Assembly: GCA_017644375.1 (NCBI GenBank)
Contig: JAEPLP010000001.1
Coordinates: 434,001 to 498,000 of the forward strand
Reading direction: 5' to 3'
From: Prochlorococcus marinus CUG1435
GTDB taxonomy: Bacteria; Cyanobacteriota; Cyanobacteriia; PCC-6307; Cyanobiaceae
Length of the DNA stretch: 64,000 nt
A program made the position numbers and the translations under genes. The notes beneath the pieces were generated by a model. That model had not been told where the DNA came from, ran no database searches, and saw only the letters and a list, made by a program, of their open reading frames with translations. Positions 8,577 to 18,173 of this stretch are shown here, piece by piece. Position 1 is the stretch's first letter; each line of letters begins with the position of its first letter.

Positions 8577-10880
8577 TTAGCCCAGCCCGAAAAGGCGAGC
8601 ATGGAAGAAGGCCCATGTGGTAGCAATACCACCTACAAGGAAGTGTGTAACACCTACTGCACGTCCCTGTGTAATAGATAGAGCTCGAGGTTGAATAGTT
8701 GGAGCAACCTTTAGTTTATTATGTGCCCAAACAATTGATTCGAACAATTCTTGCCAATATCCTCTTCCGCTGAAGAGGAACATTAAACTAAACGCCCATA
8801 TAAAGTGAGCTCCTAAGAACATCAAACCGTACATGCTTATTGATTGACCATAGCTTGTTAGCACTTGAGAAGCTTGGGCCCATAGGAAATCTCTTAGCCA
8901 ACCGTTGATAGTAATTGCGCTTTGTGCGAAATTACCACCAGTGAGTCCCCAAACATCACTTTGCATTTTCCAAGAGAAGTGGAAAATAACTATTGATAAA
9001 CAGTTATACATCCAGAAGAGAGCCAAGAAAACGTGATCCCATGAAGAAACTTGACATGTACCACCTCTTCCAGGTCCATCACAAGGGAATCTAAATCCTA
9101 AAGAAGCTTTATCAGGGATCAACCTTGAACTTCTTGCATAAAGTACTCCTTTGAGAAGTATTAAAACAGTTACATGGATTTGGAAAGCGTGAATATGATG
9201 AATCATTAAATCAGCTGTACCTAATGGAATTGGCGCTATAGCAACCTTTCCACCAACTTCTACTAAACTTCCATTAAAAACTTCACTTAAAGCTTTGTGA
9301 GGTAAAGCTTCTGCAGTACCTGCTAAAAGAGAAGTACCAACAGCAGATGCTTGAATACTCTGTACCCATTGAGCGAAGATTGGCTGAAGTTGGATTGCAG
9401 AATCACTAAACATATCTTGAGGTCTACCCAAAGCTCTCATAGTATCGTTATGAATATAGAGTCCAAAACTATGGAATCCTAACCACATACATACCCAGTT
9501 CAAGTGACTGATTAGAGCATCTCTTGCCTTAAGAATTCTGTCTAATACGTTATCAATATGCTTTGCTGGATCGTAATCTCTAACCATTGCAATTCCAGCA
9601 TGCGCACCTGCTCCTACTATGAATAATCCACCTATCCACATGTGATGGGTAAATAATCCAAGAACTGTCATATAGTCAGTAGCTATATAAGGATATGGAG
9701 GCATCGCATACATGTGATGAGATACAAGTATACTTATTGATCCAAGCATTGCTAGGTTTACTGAAAGCTGAGCATGTCTACTTTCTGCCATAAACTCAAA
9801 AAGACCTTGATGACCTTTAGGAGCAGGGAATAATATTGGGTCTCCTTGTTGTGAATCTAATATTTCTTTCATACTATGACCAATACCGTAATTGGTTCTG
9901 TACATATGACCACCGATTATTGCTATTACACCAAAAGCTAAATGATGATGTGAAACATCAGTCATCCATAAACTTCCTGTAACAGGGTTAAGTCCGCCTT
10001 TGAAAGTAAGGAAGTCTGAGAAAGCTAACCAATTTAAACTAAAGAAATTGCCTGTACCACTTGCTAATCCAGGAAATATCTGACCAATAATTTGTGGATC
10101 GCAGAGTTGATGTGGCATAGGCATATCTGCAATAGTTGCTATTTCTTTTCCATTAATAACTAAGGGAGAACCAGCATCAATTGCATCTAAGAGAGCTGCA
10201 GTAGGAGCTCCAATATGAATACAATGACCAGCCCATGCTAAAGATCCAAGTCCTACTAAACCAGCTATATGGTGGTTAAGCATAGACTCAATATCTTGGA
10301 ACCACTCCATTTTTGGAGCTGCTTTGTGGTAATGAAAAATTCCAGCATGGAGCATAAGTGCAGCCATTACCACTGCGCCTATTGCTAAAGCCATCAGTTC
10401 ACTCTCATTAGTGATTCCCCATGCTCGCCACATGTGGAATATTCCTGAACTAATTTGAATACCGTTATAGTTAGCACCAAGATCAGCATTAAGCATTTCT
10501 TGACCAACGATTGCCCATACTTGCTGAGCTCCAGGTTTGACATGAGTTGGGTCAGCTAACCAACCTGAGTAATTAGAAAATCTTGCTCCATGGAAAAATG
10601 CAGCACTCATCCATATAAAGATGACTGCAAGATGTCCAAAATGAGCTGAAAAGATTTTTCTTGTCGCTTCTTCAGCATCGCCTGTATGCACATCGAAATC
10701 ATGTGCATCAGCATGCAAATTCCAGATCCAAGTTGTAGTTTTTGGACCTTTAGATAATTTACTTGACCAGAAACCTGGCTTATCTAATTTGGCAAAATCA
10801 ATAGGTCTTGGATCGGCCTTGACAGGATCTTCCAAAACTTTTTTGTTTTTTTCTCCACTTTCTGGTGGGCTGATGGTCAT
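8577..10880 (-). CDS. psaA: photosystem I P700 apoprotein A1
   Basis: A 767-residue partner of PsaB. It has the second copy of the FX loop [10 protein letters not shown], giving two cysteines per subunit for the bridging 4Fe-4S cluster, and eleven-helix antenna/core architecture with many histidines. It is somewhat longer than the roughly 750 residues common in other cyanobacteria; a segment near residues 235-260 ([16 protein letters not shown]) looks like a loop that may account for this. It is first in the psaAB operon, with a 335-bp upstream gap. Confidence 0.97.
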   Translation of the reverse strand: MTISPPESGEKNKKVLEDPVKADPRPIDFAKLDKPGFWSSKLSKGPKTTTWIWNLHADAHDFDVHTGDAEEATRKIFSAHFGHLAVIFIWMSAAFFHGARFSNYSGWLADPTHVKPGAQQVWAIVGQEMLNADLGANYNGIQISSGIFHMWRAWGITNESELMALAIGAVVMAALMLHAGIFHYHKAAPKMEWFQDIESMLNHHIAGLVGLGSLAWAGHCIHIGAPTAALLDAIDAGSPLVINGKEIATIADMPMPHQLCDPQIIGQIFPGLASGTGNFFSLNWLAFSDFLTFKGGLNPVTGSLWMTDVSHHHLAFGVIAIIGGHMYRTNYGIGHSMKEILDSQQGDPILFPAPKGHQGLFEFMAESRHAQLSVNLAMLGSISILVSHHMYAMPPYPYIATDYMTVLGLFTHHMWIGGLFIVGAGAHAGIAMVRDYDPAKHIDNVLDRILKARDALISHLNWVCMWLGFHSFGLYIHNDTMRALGRPQDMFSDSAIQLQPIFAQWVQSIQASAVGTSLLAGTAEALPHKALSEVFNGSLVEVGGKVAIAPIPLGTADLMIHHIHAFQIHVTVLILLKGVLYARSSRLIPDKASLGFRFPCDGPGRGGTCQVSSWDHVFLALFWMYNCLSIVIFHFSWKMQSDVWGLTGGNFAQSAITINGWLRDFLWAQASQVLTSYGQSISMYGLMFLGAHFIWAFSLMFLFSGRGYWQELFESIVWAHNKLKVAPTIQPRALSITQGRAVGVTHFLVGGIATTWAFFHARLFGLG

Positions 10881-11215
10881 CTAGCACCTCGAAAATAATT
10901 GACATTAAAGCCGATTGATCGGAACTTGAGCATATATATAATGATAATGTTCAAGAAAACGAATCCATTCGGAACTTTAGATATTCGTTTCAAAAATAAT
11001 AAGGCAAAGATTCTTTCGTTATGCATTAACGTAACAAATGTTCTAATGATTGTTACTATATGAATATTTTGTTAAATTCTTGTCTATGACTAAATTATGG
11101 GTATTTTTACTCAAATTTTATATAAATTTCTTAAATTTTTTTTTATATTTCAAATAAAATTTTTTGAATCAAGCGACAGGATATAATTTCAAAGTTACTA
11201 TCAATAGTTTCTAAT
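10881..11215. promoter_or_regulatory. divergent control region between psaA and the CbiG/CobJ gene
   Basis: 335 bp without a gene. Visible structures: an interrupted dyad CCGAT-TG-ATCGG at 10911-10922; the octamer CGGAACTT twice, at 10920-10927 and 10970-10977; AT-rich TATATATAATGATAAT near 10933-10948; and a 7-bp inverted repeat GTAACAA (11031-11037) / TTGTTAC (11050-11056). The first three are close to psaA and could be light-response elements. I found no convincing HLR1 (RpaB) direct repeat and no GTA-N8-TAC NtcA box. No transcription start can be fixed from sequence. Confidence 0.4.
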
Positions 11216-13018
11216 TTGAAAGGAATTGCTATAGGTCTATCTAATCATTCAAAAGAAATTTTAAAAAGGCTTAAAAAAACCGAATTTGTCAAAGATATAT
11301 ATATTGCAGGTTCTTCAAAAGATAATGGGGAGGAGAATGAACTGGTTCAAGTACAAAAACCTAGAGAAATCTTACTTAAAAAATGGTCGGAGATAGATTT
11401 AATAATTTTTATAGGCTCCATTGCTGCATCAATACGCATAATAAATTCTTTTTTAACCTCTAAAGATAAAGATCCTGGAGTAATAGTTATAGATAACAAA
11501 TGTTCCAAGATAGTTCCTTTAATTGGCTTACATCAGTCAAATACGCAAAATATTGCATGTCAAATTGCTAATTTACTTGGTGGCGAAATCATAGAAACTA
11601 ATAATTCCAATGATCAACGCTTCTTAAATCTTGATGCATTTGGGAATCAATGGGGTTGGGAAAGATCTGGAAACATAAAGGATTGGTCAAAACTAGTAAT
11701 TAAACAATCTAAGAACGAAGAAATATTTTGCAAACAATTATCTGGTAATAACTTATGGAAAAATTCAGAGTCAGGTGAGATTATTAATCAAATTAATGAA
11801 AAAGAAATTGAAAAACCAGATTCAACATTTCATGTGAGTATATTCGAAAATCATGAAACAACTTGGCATCCGCCCGTATTATGGATTGGCATTGGATGTG
11901 AAAGAAATACAAGCAAAAAATTAATAGAAAATTCTTTAAATAATTTTTTGGAGTCAGAAAATTTATCCCAGAAATCAATTGCAGGGTTTGCAACTATTGA
12001 TATTAAAAAAGATGAGAAAGGGATTTTAGAACTTTCTGAAGAAAAAAGATTGCCTATTAAGTTCTTTAGTAAAGAAGATCTTTCAACAATAATTGTTCCA
12101 AATCCATCTAATGTCGTGCAAAAAGAAATTGGCATACCCTCCGTAGCAGAAGCCTCTTGCTTACTTGCAGCTGGAGAAGAATCAATATTATTAGAAGAAA
12201 AAAGAATTTTTAAAAATCAATCTGGGGCAGTAACTATCGCAATAGCAGAATCAAAAAATCAATATAATCCAACCCAGGGCGAAATACATATTATTGGAAG
12301 TGGGCCTGGCGATATCTCCTTCCTAACCAGTAATGCGAAAAAAGCACTTTCTAGATGTACTATTTGGATCGGATACAAAATGTATTTAGATTTAATTAAG
12401 CCCTTAAAAAGGAGTGACCAAGTTTTAATTGAAAGTAAACTTACTGAAGAAAAAAATAGATGCAGTAAGGCAATTGAACTAGCCGAGGGAGGAATAAAAG
12501 TGGCTTTAATTTCTTCAGGTGAATCTGGATTTTATGGCATGGCTGGTTTACTTTTAGAATTACTTCAAAAAATCAAAAAAAAATATAGACCTTATTTTGA
12601 AGTACATCCAGGTATAAGTAGTGTTCAATTAGCGGCAGCGATTAGCGGTGCACCACTAATGAATGACTTTTGTTCAATAAGCTTAAGTGATAAATTAACT
12701 CCATGGTCTTTAATAGAAAAAAGAATTGAAGGAGCTCTTGTGGGTGACTTTGTAATAGCTTTATTTAATCCTCAATCCATTGAAAGAAATTGGCAGCTAA
12801 AAAGTGTAATAGATACATGTTTACAGTCAAGGCATGGTGATACTCCAGTTTTAATAGCTAGACAAGTAGGGAGAGAAAATCAATCCAAAAAATTTTTTAC
12901 TTTAAACACTATTCCTTTTAAAGAGATTGATATGTTATCAATCATTATTATTGGCAATTCTCAAACAACCCTAGTTGATGAAATATTTCTCACTCCCAGA
13001 GGATATTTACAAAATTAA
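11216..13018 (+). CDS. cobJ: CbiG / precorrin-3B C17-methyltransferase fusion
   Basis: A 600-residue fusion for corrin-ring synthesis. Residues 1 to about 345 resemble CbiG (cobalt-precorrin-5A hydrolase), including WIGIGCERN and an IPSVAEASCLLAAG segment. Residues from about 352 (IHIIGSGPGDISFLTSNAKK) to the end form the SAM-dependent tetrapyrrole methylase domain of CobJ/CbiH, which contracts the ring. Both steps fit the anaerobic route to the pseudocobalamin made by Prochlorococcus. The only possible start in the open frame is TTG at 11216; an in-frame stop lies about 50 bp upstream. Confidence 0.88.
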   Translation: MKGIAIGLSNHSKEILKRLKKTEFVKDIYIAGSSKDNGEENELVQVQKPREILLKKWSEIDLIIFIGSIAASIRIINSFLTSKDKDPGVIVIDNKCSKIVPLIGLHQSNTQNIACQIANLLGGEIIETNNSNDQRFLNLDAFGNQWGWERSGNIKDWSKLVIKQSKNEEIFCKQLSGNNLWKNSESGEIINQINEKEIEKPDSTFHVSIFENHETTWHPPVLWIGIGCERNTSKKLIENSLNNFLESENLSQKSIAGFATIDIKKDEKGILELSEEKRLPIKFFSKEDLSTIIVPNPSNVVQKEIGIPSVAEASCLLAAGEESILLEEKRIFKNQSGAVTIAIAESKNQYNPTQGEIHIIGSGPGDISFLTSNAKKALSRCTIWIGYKMYLDLIKPLKRSDQVLIESKLTEEKNRCSKAIELAEGGIKVALISSGESGFYGMAGLLLELLQKIKKKYRPYFEVHPGISSVQLAAAISGAPLMNDFCSISLSDKLTPWSLIEKRIEGALVGDFVIALFNPQSIERNWQLKSVIDTCLQSRHGDTPVLIARQVGRENQSKKFFTLNTIPFKEIDMLSIIIIGNSQTTLVDEIFLTPRGYLQN

Positions 13019-13112
13019 ATTTAAATAATCCGTTACTCAAAAATTGAATGTTTTTCTTTGCTTTTTCTTTGTAAAGATACTAATCTTTTAAAATAATGAT
13101 TAAGAAAATAAA

Positions 13113-13901
13113 TTGAAAAATATTGGTTTAATTTTGTTTGACATAGATGGGGTAATCCGCAACGTAGAAAATAGTTACAGACTTTCATTAAAAAAAACAG
13201 TTTTCAAATTTTCTGGATGGGAGCCAAGTTATATAGATATTGATAATGCAAAAAATGAAGGGATCTGGAATAATGACTGGGATTTAAGTTTAGAACTTAT
13301 AAAAAGATTTATAAAAAAAGAGGGCTTAAACCTTAAAATTCCTTCAAGAGAGGCAATAATAAAATGTTTTGAAGAGTTTTACTTTGGTGGAGATCCAAAT
13401 AAAGATAGTAAATTTTGGTCTGGATACATAACAAATGAGGAGTTATTAGTTAATAAAAAGTTTTTTGATTTAATTCAAAGCAATGGCATAATCTGGGGTT
13501 TTGTTAGTGGTGCAGAGTCTACTTCTGCAAAATTTGTTTTAGAAAATAGACTTGGTCTAAAATCACCACCATTAATATCTATGGGAGATGCCCCCGACAA
13601 GCCTGATCCTAAAGGTTTTATTGACTTATCAAAAAAACTTATTGGAGATAAACTGGGGGAATCAAATATCCCTATTGCATATGTAGGTGATACTATCGCA
13701 GATATAAATACAGTTTTAAACGCTAGAAAGGAAATACCATCTCAGAAATTCATAAGTATTGGAATAGCTCCCCCTCATTTACATTTAGATTCTCGATTAA
13801 AAGAACGTAATTATTACGAAACAAATCTTAGAAATGCAGGAGCTGACTTGATTTTAAATTCTATTTATGACCTTGAAGATATTAATCTTGAACTATTTTA
13901 A
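13113..13901 (+). CDS. HAD-superfamily hydrolase, subfamily IA-like
   Basis: A 262-residue protein with the HAD nucleophile motif in FDIDGVIR (Asp10 and Asp12), a Thr/Ser motif II region (WGFVSGAES), a lysine in DKPDPKGF and a C-terminal acid motif in YVGDTIADI. This is a phosphatase-type HAD of the cyanobacterial group often left unnamed; the substrate is unknown. The start is TTG at 13113; an ATG at 13096 is out of frame. It is the last chromosomal-backbone gene before the island that begins 35 bp past its stop. Confidence 0.75.
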   Translation: MKNIGLILFDIDGVIRNVENSYRLSLKKTVFKFSGWEPSYIDIDNAKNEGIWNNDWDLSLELIKRFIKKEGLNLKIPSREAIIKCFEEFYFGGDPNKDSKFWSGYITNEELLVNKKFFDLIQSNGIIWGFVSGAESTSAKFVLENRLGLKSPPLISMGDAPDKPDPKGFIDLSKKLIGDKLGESNIPIAYVGDTIADINTVLNARKEIPSQKFISIGIAPPHLHLDSRLKERNYYETNLRNAGADLILNSIYDLEDINLELF

Positions 13902-13936
13902 AAAAATATTAATTAAAAAAATTTTCTGAAAAAATT

Positions 13937-13997
13937 ACGGAGAGGGAGTCACTAGAAAGAGAACGCTAGAGAACCAGGATGAACTAATACGAACTAA
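13937..13997. repeat. left-end repeat of island unit 1
   Basis: 61 bp starting with the tRNA-Ser 3' core ACGGAGAGGGAG. By eye it matches 16768-16828 with about 9-10 mismatches and no gap (shared blocks AAGAGAAC, CTAGAGAACC, GATGAACTAA and GAACTAA). Just beyond it, CCAGAT at 14005 and TTACCCACC at 14020 and 14032 recur near the other end of the island (20434, 20447 and 20459). The gap 13902-14137 holds nothing else that I can identify. Confidence 0.7.
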
Positions 13998-14137
13998 TCT
14001 GAATCCAGATGAAGTAAATTTACCCACCAAATTACCCACCATACTTAAATGAAATAAACTTAACTATAGATTAAATACCTTAGATAAAAATTTAAATTTA
14101 TGTATATTTAACCTACCAAAGAAAGTTATCTTTTCCT

Positions 14138-14299
14138 TTAAAAAATTGAGTAAATAAATGGTGCGACGACTGAACCTTTAGTGAAAATAATTAGTGCTCC
14201 CATGAGAACAATCGTAATAATTAATGGCGCTAACCAGTACTTTTTACGAACTTTCATAAAGTCCCAAATATCTTTAACGAGATCAAAAAATGCTTCCAT
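14138..14299 (-). CDS. DUF5989-like small membrane protein
   Basis: A 53-codon ORF read by eye from ATG at 14299 to TAA at 14138-14140. It starts MEAFFDLVKDIWDFMKVRKK, continues with one hydrophobic helix (YWLAPLIITIVLMGALIIFT) and ends KGSVVAPFIYSIF. This pattern (short amphipathic start, RKKYWLAP, TM helix, GS-VAPFIY) is that of DUF5989 proteins, which are often found beside carbamoyltransferase and SxtJ genes. The start is 3 bp after the SxtJ stop, so it is third in the operon. Function is unknown. A frameshifted copy lies at 20224-20372. Confidence 0.8.
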   Translation of the reverse strand: MEAFFDLVKDIWDFMKVRKKYWLAPLIITIVLMGALIIFTKGSVVAPFIYSIF

Positions 14300-14302
14300 G
14301 GT

Positions 14303-14701
14303 TCAAAAAATGCGTTTCAGGTCAATGTTTTTGTCTTTACAAACTTCTCTGTAAGTCTTCTCACCTTTGCGTTTAGTTTTTAATGGATCATATCCTGTAA
14401 GACGCATTATGTAGGCAATAGGTTGCAATACAAAAATGAAGACCAGACCGAGGATGATGTGACTATTAATCCATCCAAGAACGTGTCCTAATGCCATCCA
14501 ACCCTTATATGGGTAGTGAAGTAGGCGTGGTGCAGTCAATCCAATTAGCAATCCAGGGACTCCTATCCAAAAAGTCCATGTTCTGAATTGGTGCCCCAAG
14601 AGTAATGGAAGTAACCAACCAATCAGGATAGGGAATCCAAATCCAATAAGCAGTCCGAACTCTCGAAGTTGTTTTTTAGAGATTATTTCTTTCATTATCA
14701 A
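14303..14701 (-). CDS. SxtJ-family membrane protein
   Basis: A 132-residue protein with three hydrophobic helices (FGLLIGFGFPILIGWLLPLL, FWIGVPGLLIGLTAP, IILGLVFIFVLQPIAYIM) and the end motif LTGYDPLKTKR. This matches the SxtJ family, named from the saxitoxin cluster and widely found next to NodU/CmcH carbamoyltransferases. Its ATG overlaps the carbamoyltransferase stop by 4 bases, so translation is probably coupled. Its role is unknown; it may anchor or channel the carbamoylation system at the membrane. Nothing else here suggests saxitoxin synthesis. Confidence 0.8.
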   Translation of the reverse strand: MIMKEIISKKQLREFGLLIGFGFPILIGWLLPLLLGHQFRTWTFWIGVPGLLIGLTAPRLLHYPYKGWMALGHVLGWINSHIILGLVFIFVLQPIAYIMRLTGYDPLKTKRKGEKTYREVCKDKNIDLKRIF

Positions 14702-16551
14702 TCAAGTTCAAACTCCTGCATCCAGGTCTCATCCCTCGCTACTTTGGGTTGATTACCTTTGAAAAGGATCTGATTTTGAAGAACCAAGACATCTATCTCT
14801 GTCCGCATGAAACACCTATAAGCATCCTGAGGTGTACAAACGATAGGTTCCCCTCTTACGTTGAATGAAGTGTTAATAATGGTAGGGCAACCAGTCTTTC
14901 GCTTAAAGGCGCTGATAAGTTCGTGGTAACGGGAGTTTGTTTTTTTGCTTACTGTTTGAACCCTTGCTGAATAGTCAACATGGGTTATTGCAGGTAGAGA
15001 AGATCGCGGAATATTGAGTTTTTTAATACCAAAAAGTTTTTTTTCCTCTTCTGTCATCTTCTTACAAAGTTCTTTCTTGACTGGAGCAACCAGAAGCATA
15101 TAAGGACTCTTAACATTCATCTCAAACTGATTGCTAACATCTTCTTCCAGAACTGATGGAGCAAAGGGACGGAAACTTTCTCTATACTTGATTTTTAGGT
15201 TCATCACGCTTTGCATTTTCTGATTTCGTGGGTCCCCAATGATGGAGCGCCCACCTAGTGCTCTAGGACCAAATTCCATAGGACCATTAAACCAACCAAT
15301 CACATGACCTTTCTCAAGTTCCTCTGCCAGACTCTCAAACAATTCAGGATCACTTTTAGTTTGGAATGGCGCTTTAATCTGTTCAAGATAGTTAATAATA
15401 TCAACGTTGCTGAACTCGGGACCCAAATATGTTCCTTTCATGGAGTCGCTGGTGTTGACGAATCTCTCTTGTTCTTGGTGTTGATGCCATCCCACCAACG
15501 CAGCACCGAGCGCTGAACCAGCGTCACCACTGGCAGGTTGAATCCAAATTTCATCAAAAATATTCTCTTTCAGCAATTTCCCATTAGCAACGCAGTTAAG
15601 AGCAACACCACCAGCAAGACAGAGATTATCAATACCTGTTTCTTCTCTCAGTGACTTTGCCAGTTTGAGTATGATCTCTTCTGTGACGACCTGAATGGAT
15701 GCCGCAAGATCCATATGGAATTGGGTAAGTTCCGTTTCTCCCTGTCTTGGTGGACTACCAAAGAGTTTGTGGAACTTCCGTCCAGTCATGCGGAATCCTC
15801 GATGATATTTGAAGTAACTCATCTCGAGACGGAATGTCCCGTCTTCTTTAATATCAATTAAATTTTCTTTAATTTTGTCGACATATCTGGATTCTCCATA
15901 GGGAGCAAGACCCATGAGTTTGTATTCACCAGAATTTACCTTGAATCCGCAGTAATAGGTGAATGCAGAGTAAAGAAGACCCAAAGAGTGTGGAAAACTG
16001 ATTTGCCATAGCGGTTCAATGACCTTACCTTTACCGATCCAGGCAGAAGTTGTTGCCCACTCACCAGCACCATCCATGCAGAGAATGACCGATTCCTTAA
16101 AAGGACTTGGGTAGAAGGCAGCAGCGGCATGAGAAAGGTGATGCTCTGAAAAAAGCAATAAGGGCATCTTTAAGGAGTGAAATCCTAGTGAATTATGAAC
16201 TGCTTTGAGATTCTTTTTAAGTTCTGTCTTTAAAAAAAGTTTTTCTTTCAACCAAACTTGCATCGCTGCAACAAAGGATCTAAATCCTCTTGGTGCTGTT
16301 CCTAGATAAGTCTCTAGAAGACGTTCAAATGTAATTAGAGGTTTCTCGTAATATACTATTTCTTTAATATCTGAAACACTGATTTTCTGAGATTTTAAGC
16401 AGTAATAGACTGCATTCTTTGGAAAACTAGAATCATGCTTCTTCCTAGAGAATCTTTCTTCTTGTGCAGCACTAATTATCTCCCCATCTTTCAATAAAGC
16501 AGCGGCACTGTCGTGGTAATAACAAGATAACCCTAATACATAAGAACTCAT
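14698..16551 (-). CDS. NodU/CmcH-type O-carbamoyltransferase
   Basis: A 617-residue enzyme that uses carbamoyl phosphate and ATP to carbamoylate hydroxyl groups. The N-terminal Kae1-like half has SEHHLSHAAAAF (metal-binding histidines) and CMDGAGEWAT. The C-terminal half has GPRALGGRSIIGDPRN, FRPFAPSVLEED and the NTSFNVRGEPIVCTP carbamoyl-phosphate region. Length fits the family. It is first in an operon with SxtJ and DUF5989 genes. The substrate is not given by sequence; given the neighbours, a surface glycan is more likely than an antibiotic or toxin. Its base composition looks GC-richer than the flanking genes. Confidence 0.88.
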   Translation of the reverse strand: MSSYVLGLSCYYHDSAAALLKDGEIISAAQEERFSRKKHDSSFPKNAVYYCLKSQKISVSDIKEIVYYEKPLITFERLLETYLGTAPRGFRSFVAAMQVWLKEKLFLKTELKKNLKAVHNSLGFHSLKMPLLLFSEHHLSHAAAAFYPSPFKESVILCMDGAGEWATTSAWIGKGKVIEPLWQISFPHSLGLLYSAFTYYCGFKVNSGEYKLMGLAPYGESRYVDKIKENLIDIKEDGTFRLEMSYFKYHRGFRMTGRKFHKLFGSPPRQGETELTQFHMDLAASIQVVTEEIILKLAKSLREETGIDNLCLAGGVALNCVANGKLLKENIFDEIWIQPASGDAGSALGAALVGWHQHQEQERFVNTSDSMKGTYLGPEFSNVDIINYLEQIKAPFQTKSDPELFESLAEELEKGHVIGWFNGPMEFGPRALGGRSIIGDPRNQKMQSVMNLKIKYRESFRPFAPSVLEEDVSNQFEMNVKSPYMLLVAPVKKELCKKMTEEEKKLFGIKKLNIPRSSLPAITHVDYSARVQTVSKKTNSRYHELISAFKRKTGCPTIINTSFNVRGEPIVCTPQDAYRCFMRTEIDVLVLQNQILFKGNQPKVARDETWMQEFELD

Positions 16552-16634
16552 TAAATATGAAGAAGATTTTGAATAAAATAGAATATTTATTATTTAATCA
16601 TAGATTAACAACTATTAGTTCTCGATATTTGATA

Positions 16635-16779
16635 TTACCCAGCACTTTGTTGAGGAAATTGTAAACCTGTTCAAACTTGTAAGAACCTCATATTCTCAAA
16701 TCTGCATTCTTATAAATAGATCTGAAACTTCAGCGAACTCTAGTAAAATTTCACGAATCAAATAATCACGGAGAGGGAG
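16635..16779. repeat. right-end repeat of island unit 1
   Basis: 145 bp ending in the tRNA-Ser 3' core. It aligns without any gap to 20459-20603; I count about 30 mismatches, roughly four-fifths identity, with the last 63 bp closer still. On the minus strand both copies share a reading phase beginning EFAEVSDL; here that frame is broken by a TGA. It lies in the 414-bp gap 16552-16965, which contains no intact gene that I can see. Confidence 0.75.
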
Positions 16780-16828
16780 ACACATGCAAGAGAACCCTAG
16801 AGAACCTAGATGAACTAACAAGAACTAA
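16768..16828. repeat. left-end repeat of island unit 2
   Basis: 61 bp beginning with the second tRNA-Ser core (16768-16779) and matching 13937-13997. A single TTACCCAC follows at 16850. Together with the overlapping right-end repeat it marks the junction between the two tandem cargo units. Confidence 0.7.
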
Positions 16829-16965
16829 ACTATGCCATATCAAGTTGAATTACCCACAAATTTAACAACTAGAATTTAAACATCACATAAGAGTAAATAT
16901 TTAAATCTTGCAATTATTAATATAGAGGATGCAACAATTTTCTAAACGATCATAGTCTTTTTTTT

Positions 16966-18078
16966 CTACCTTAAAGAACATCCTTGAGATGTAGCATCTG
17001 CAATAAGTTTATAACCATGCTCATTGAAATGCTTAGGATCACGTTTCCCATGTATAAACCTATCAAATGCTTCTTTTTGAATTGTTTTCGTAGGATCCAC
17101 AAATGTCATAAATTCTAAATTAAAGCGATCCCTCAGTAATCTCCTTATTAGCAATGATTTTTTGTTGTTTGATTTTGAGTCTGTCTTAAGAGATTTATTT
17201 GGTAGATATTTCTGGTAATAGAAATCTTGACTCGGGGAGTAGATCGTAGCGGGAGATGGAATATAAACTAAGCACATATTTGCCTTGGGATACTTTGTGG
17301 AGAATTTTTTGACCGAGTCTTCAAAGTAATTTATTTCATTAATAATTTCTTTCTCTGAGAGTCCTGCAGAAGCAGTTTGCATTGGTGGTATCTTGCGACA
17401 AATATCGCCAATACATACATTGTTATGCAAAATTTTTTTTGAAGATAGTGATACTTTTTTACGTTTTGGGAACTTTGATAAAATTTTATTCTTTGCCACT
17501 GAAGTCGCCCTTCGAACTGTATAAAAAATAGGTAATTTAAATCTTAATTTACTAGTGAAAGAATCAAATGGCAGTTTTTTGCTAATTAATGTATTTTCGA
17601 GATCATTTCCCTCATAAAAATATAAGATAAGATTAAAAGTTTCTGATTTTATTGGCATACCAGTGAGATTCTTGGAATCTCCCCTCAGATGCTTTTCTAA
17701 TAATTGCAATTGTGCTGGTATATGGGATCCACTATTTGCGGCAAGGTAGATATTTGTATTTTTTCTCCACTTTTCATCTAGAAAATGTCCTATGGAGTAT
17801 TTGTAAGAATCTTTTAAGTACAAATCACCTGCACCCTCTGCATAACTATCCCCAACAATGAAAAGAGACTTTGAATTCTTTACTGAGTTTTTATAATCCG
17901 GGTAAGTCCATCGCGCAATGGGTTCAAGATATTGGAGTAATTTACGCGAGAAATCTTGCCGTTGATTATTGTTATTTGAAATATATATTATAAATTGGTT
18001 TATGGTAAGTATTCCTAATAAGGTGCTCATTACAATAAGTATTGTATTGATGGCAAGATTCCTTATCCTAATGTTCAT
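16966..18078 (-). CDS. SGNH-hydrolase-like membrane-anchored protein
   Basis: A 370-residue protein with an N-terminal membrane helix (LAINTILIVMSTLLGILTIN, about 8-31) and a periplasmic domain. GDSYAEG at 76-82 supplies the SGNH serine and KHFNEHGYKLIAD near the C-terminus supplies a histidine block. Such proteins resemble the acyl-transfer or deacetylase partners of polysaccharide O-acetylation (AlgX/DltD-like). It is divergent from the acyltransferase at 18174, separated by 95 bp. The substrate is unknown. Confidence 0.7.
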   Translation of the reverse strand: MNIRIRNLAINTILIVMSTLLGILTINQFIIYISNNNNQRQDFSRKLLQYLEPIARWTYPDYKNSVKNSKSLFIVGDSYAEGAGDLYLKDSYKYSIGHFLDEKWRKNTNIYLAANSGSHIPAQLQLLEKHLRGDSKNLTGMPIKSETFNLILYFYEGNDLENTLISKKLPFDSFTSKLRFKLPIFYTVRRATSVAKNKILSKFPKRKKVSLSSKKILHNNVCIGDICRKIPPMQTASAGLSEKEIINEINYFEDSVKKFSTKYPKANMCLVYIPSPATIYSPSQDFYYQKYLPNKSLKTDSKSNNKKSLLIRRLLRDRFNLEFMTFVDPTKTIQKEAFDRFIHGKRDPKHFNEHGYKLIADATSQGCSLR

Positions 18079-18173
18079 AAAATTAAAATATAGAATAATT
18101 TAATAAGACCTTCACGGACACCTTTGGAGTTTATCTGTGTAAAAATTATTATTTAGATAATAATAACTTGTAA

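Noticed and set aside
11031-11056. NtcA site in the psaA/cobJ gap
   Set aside because: GTAACAA...TTGTTAC has a spacer far longer than the GTA-N8-TAC required, so it is kept only as a dyad.
15304-15516. Plus-strand ORF inside the carbamoyltransferase gene
   Set aside because: It lies fully antisense to a gene with clear family motifs, has no recognisable protein features and is typical of shadow frames.
14303-16551. Saxitoxin biosynthesis, because of the SxtJ- and SxtI-like genes
   Set aside because: None of the core sxt genes (for example the polyketide-like starter gene) are present; this gene pair is common in non-toxic bacteria.
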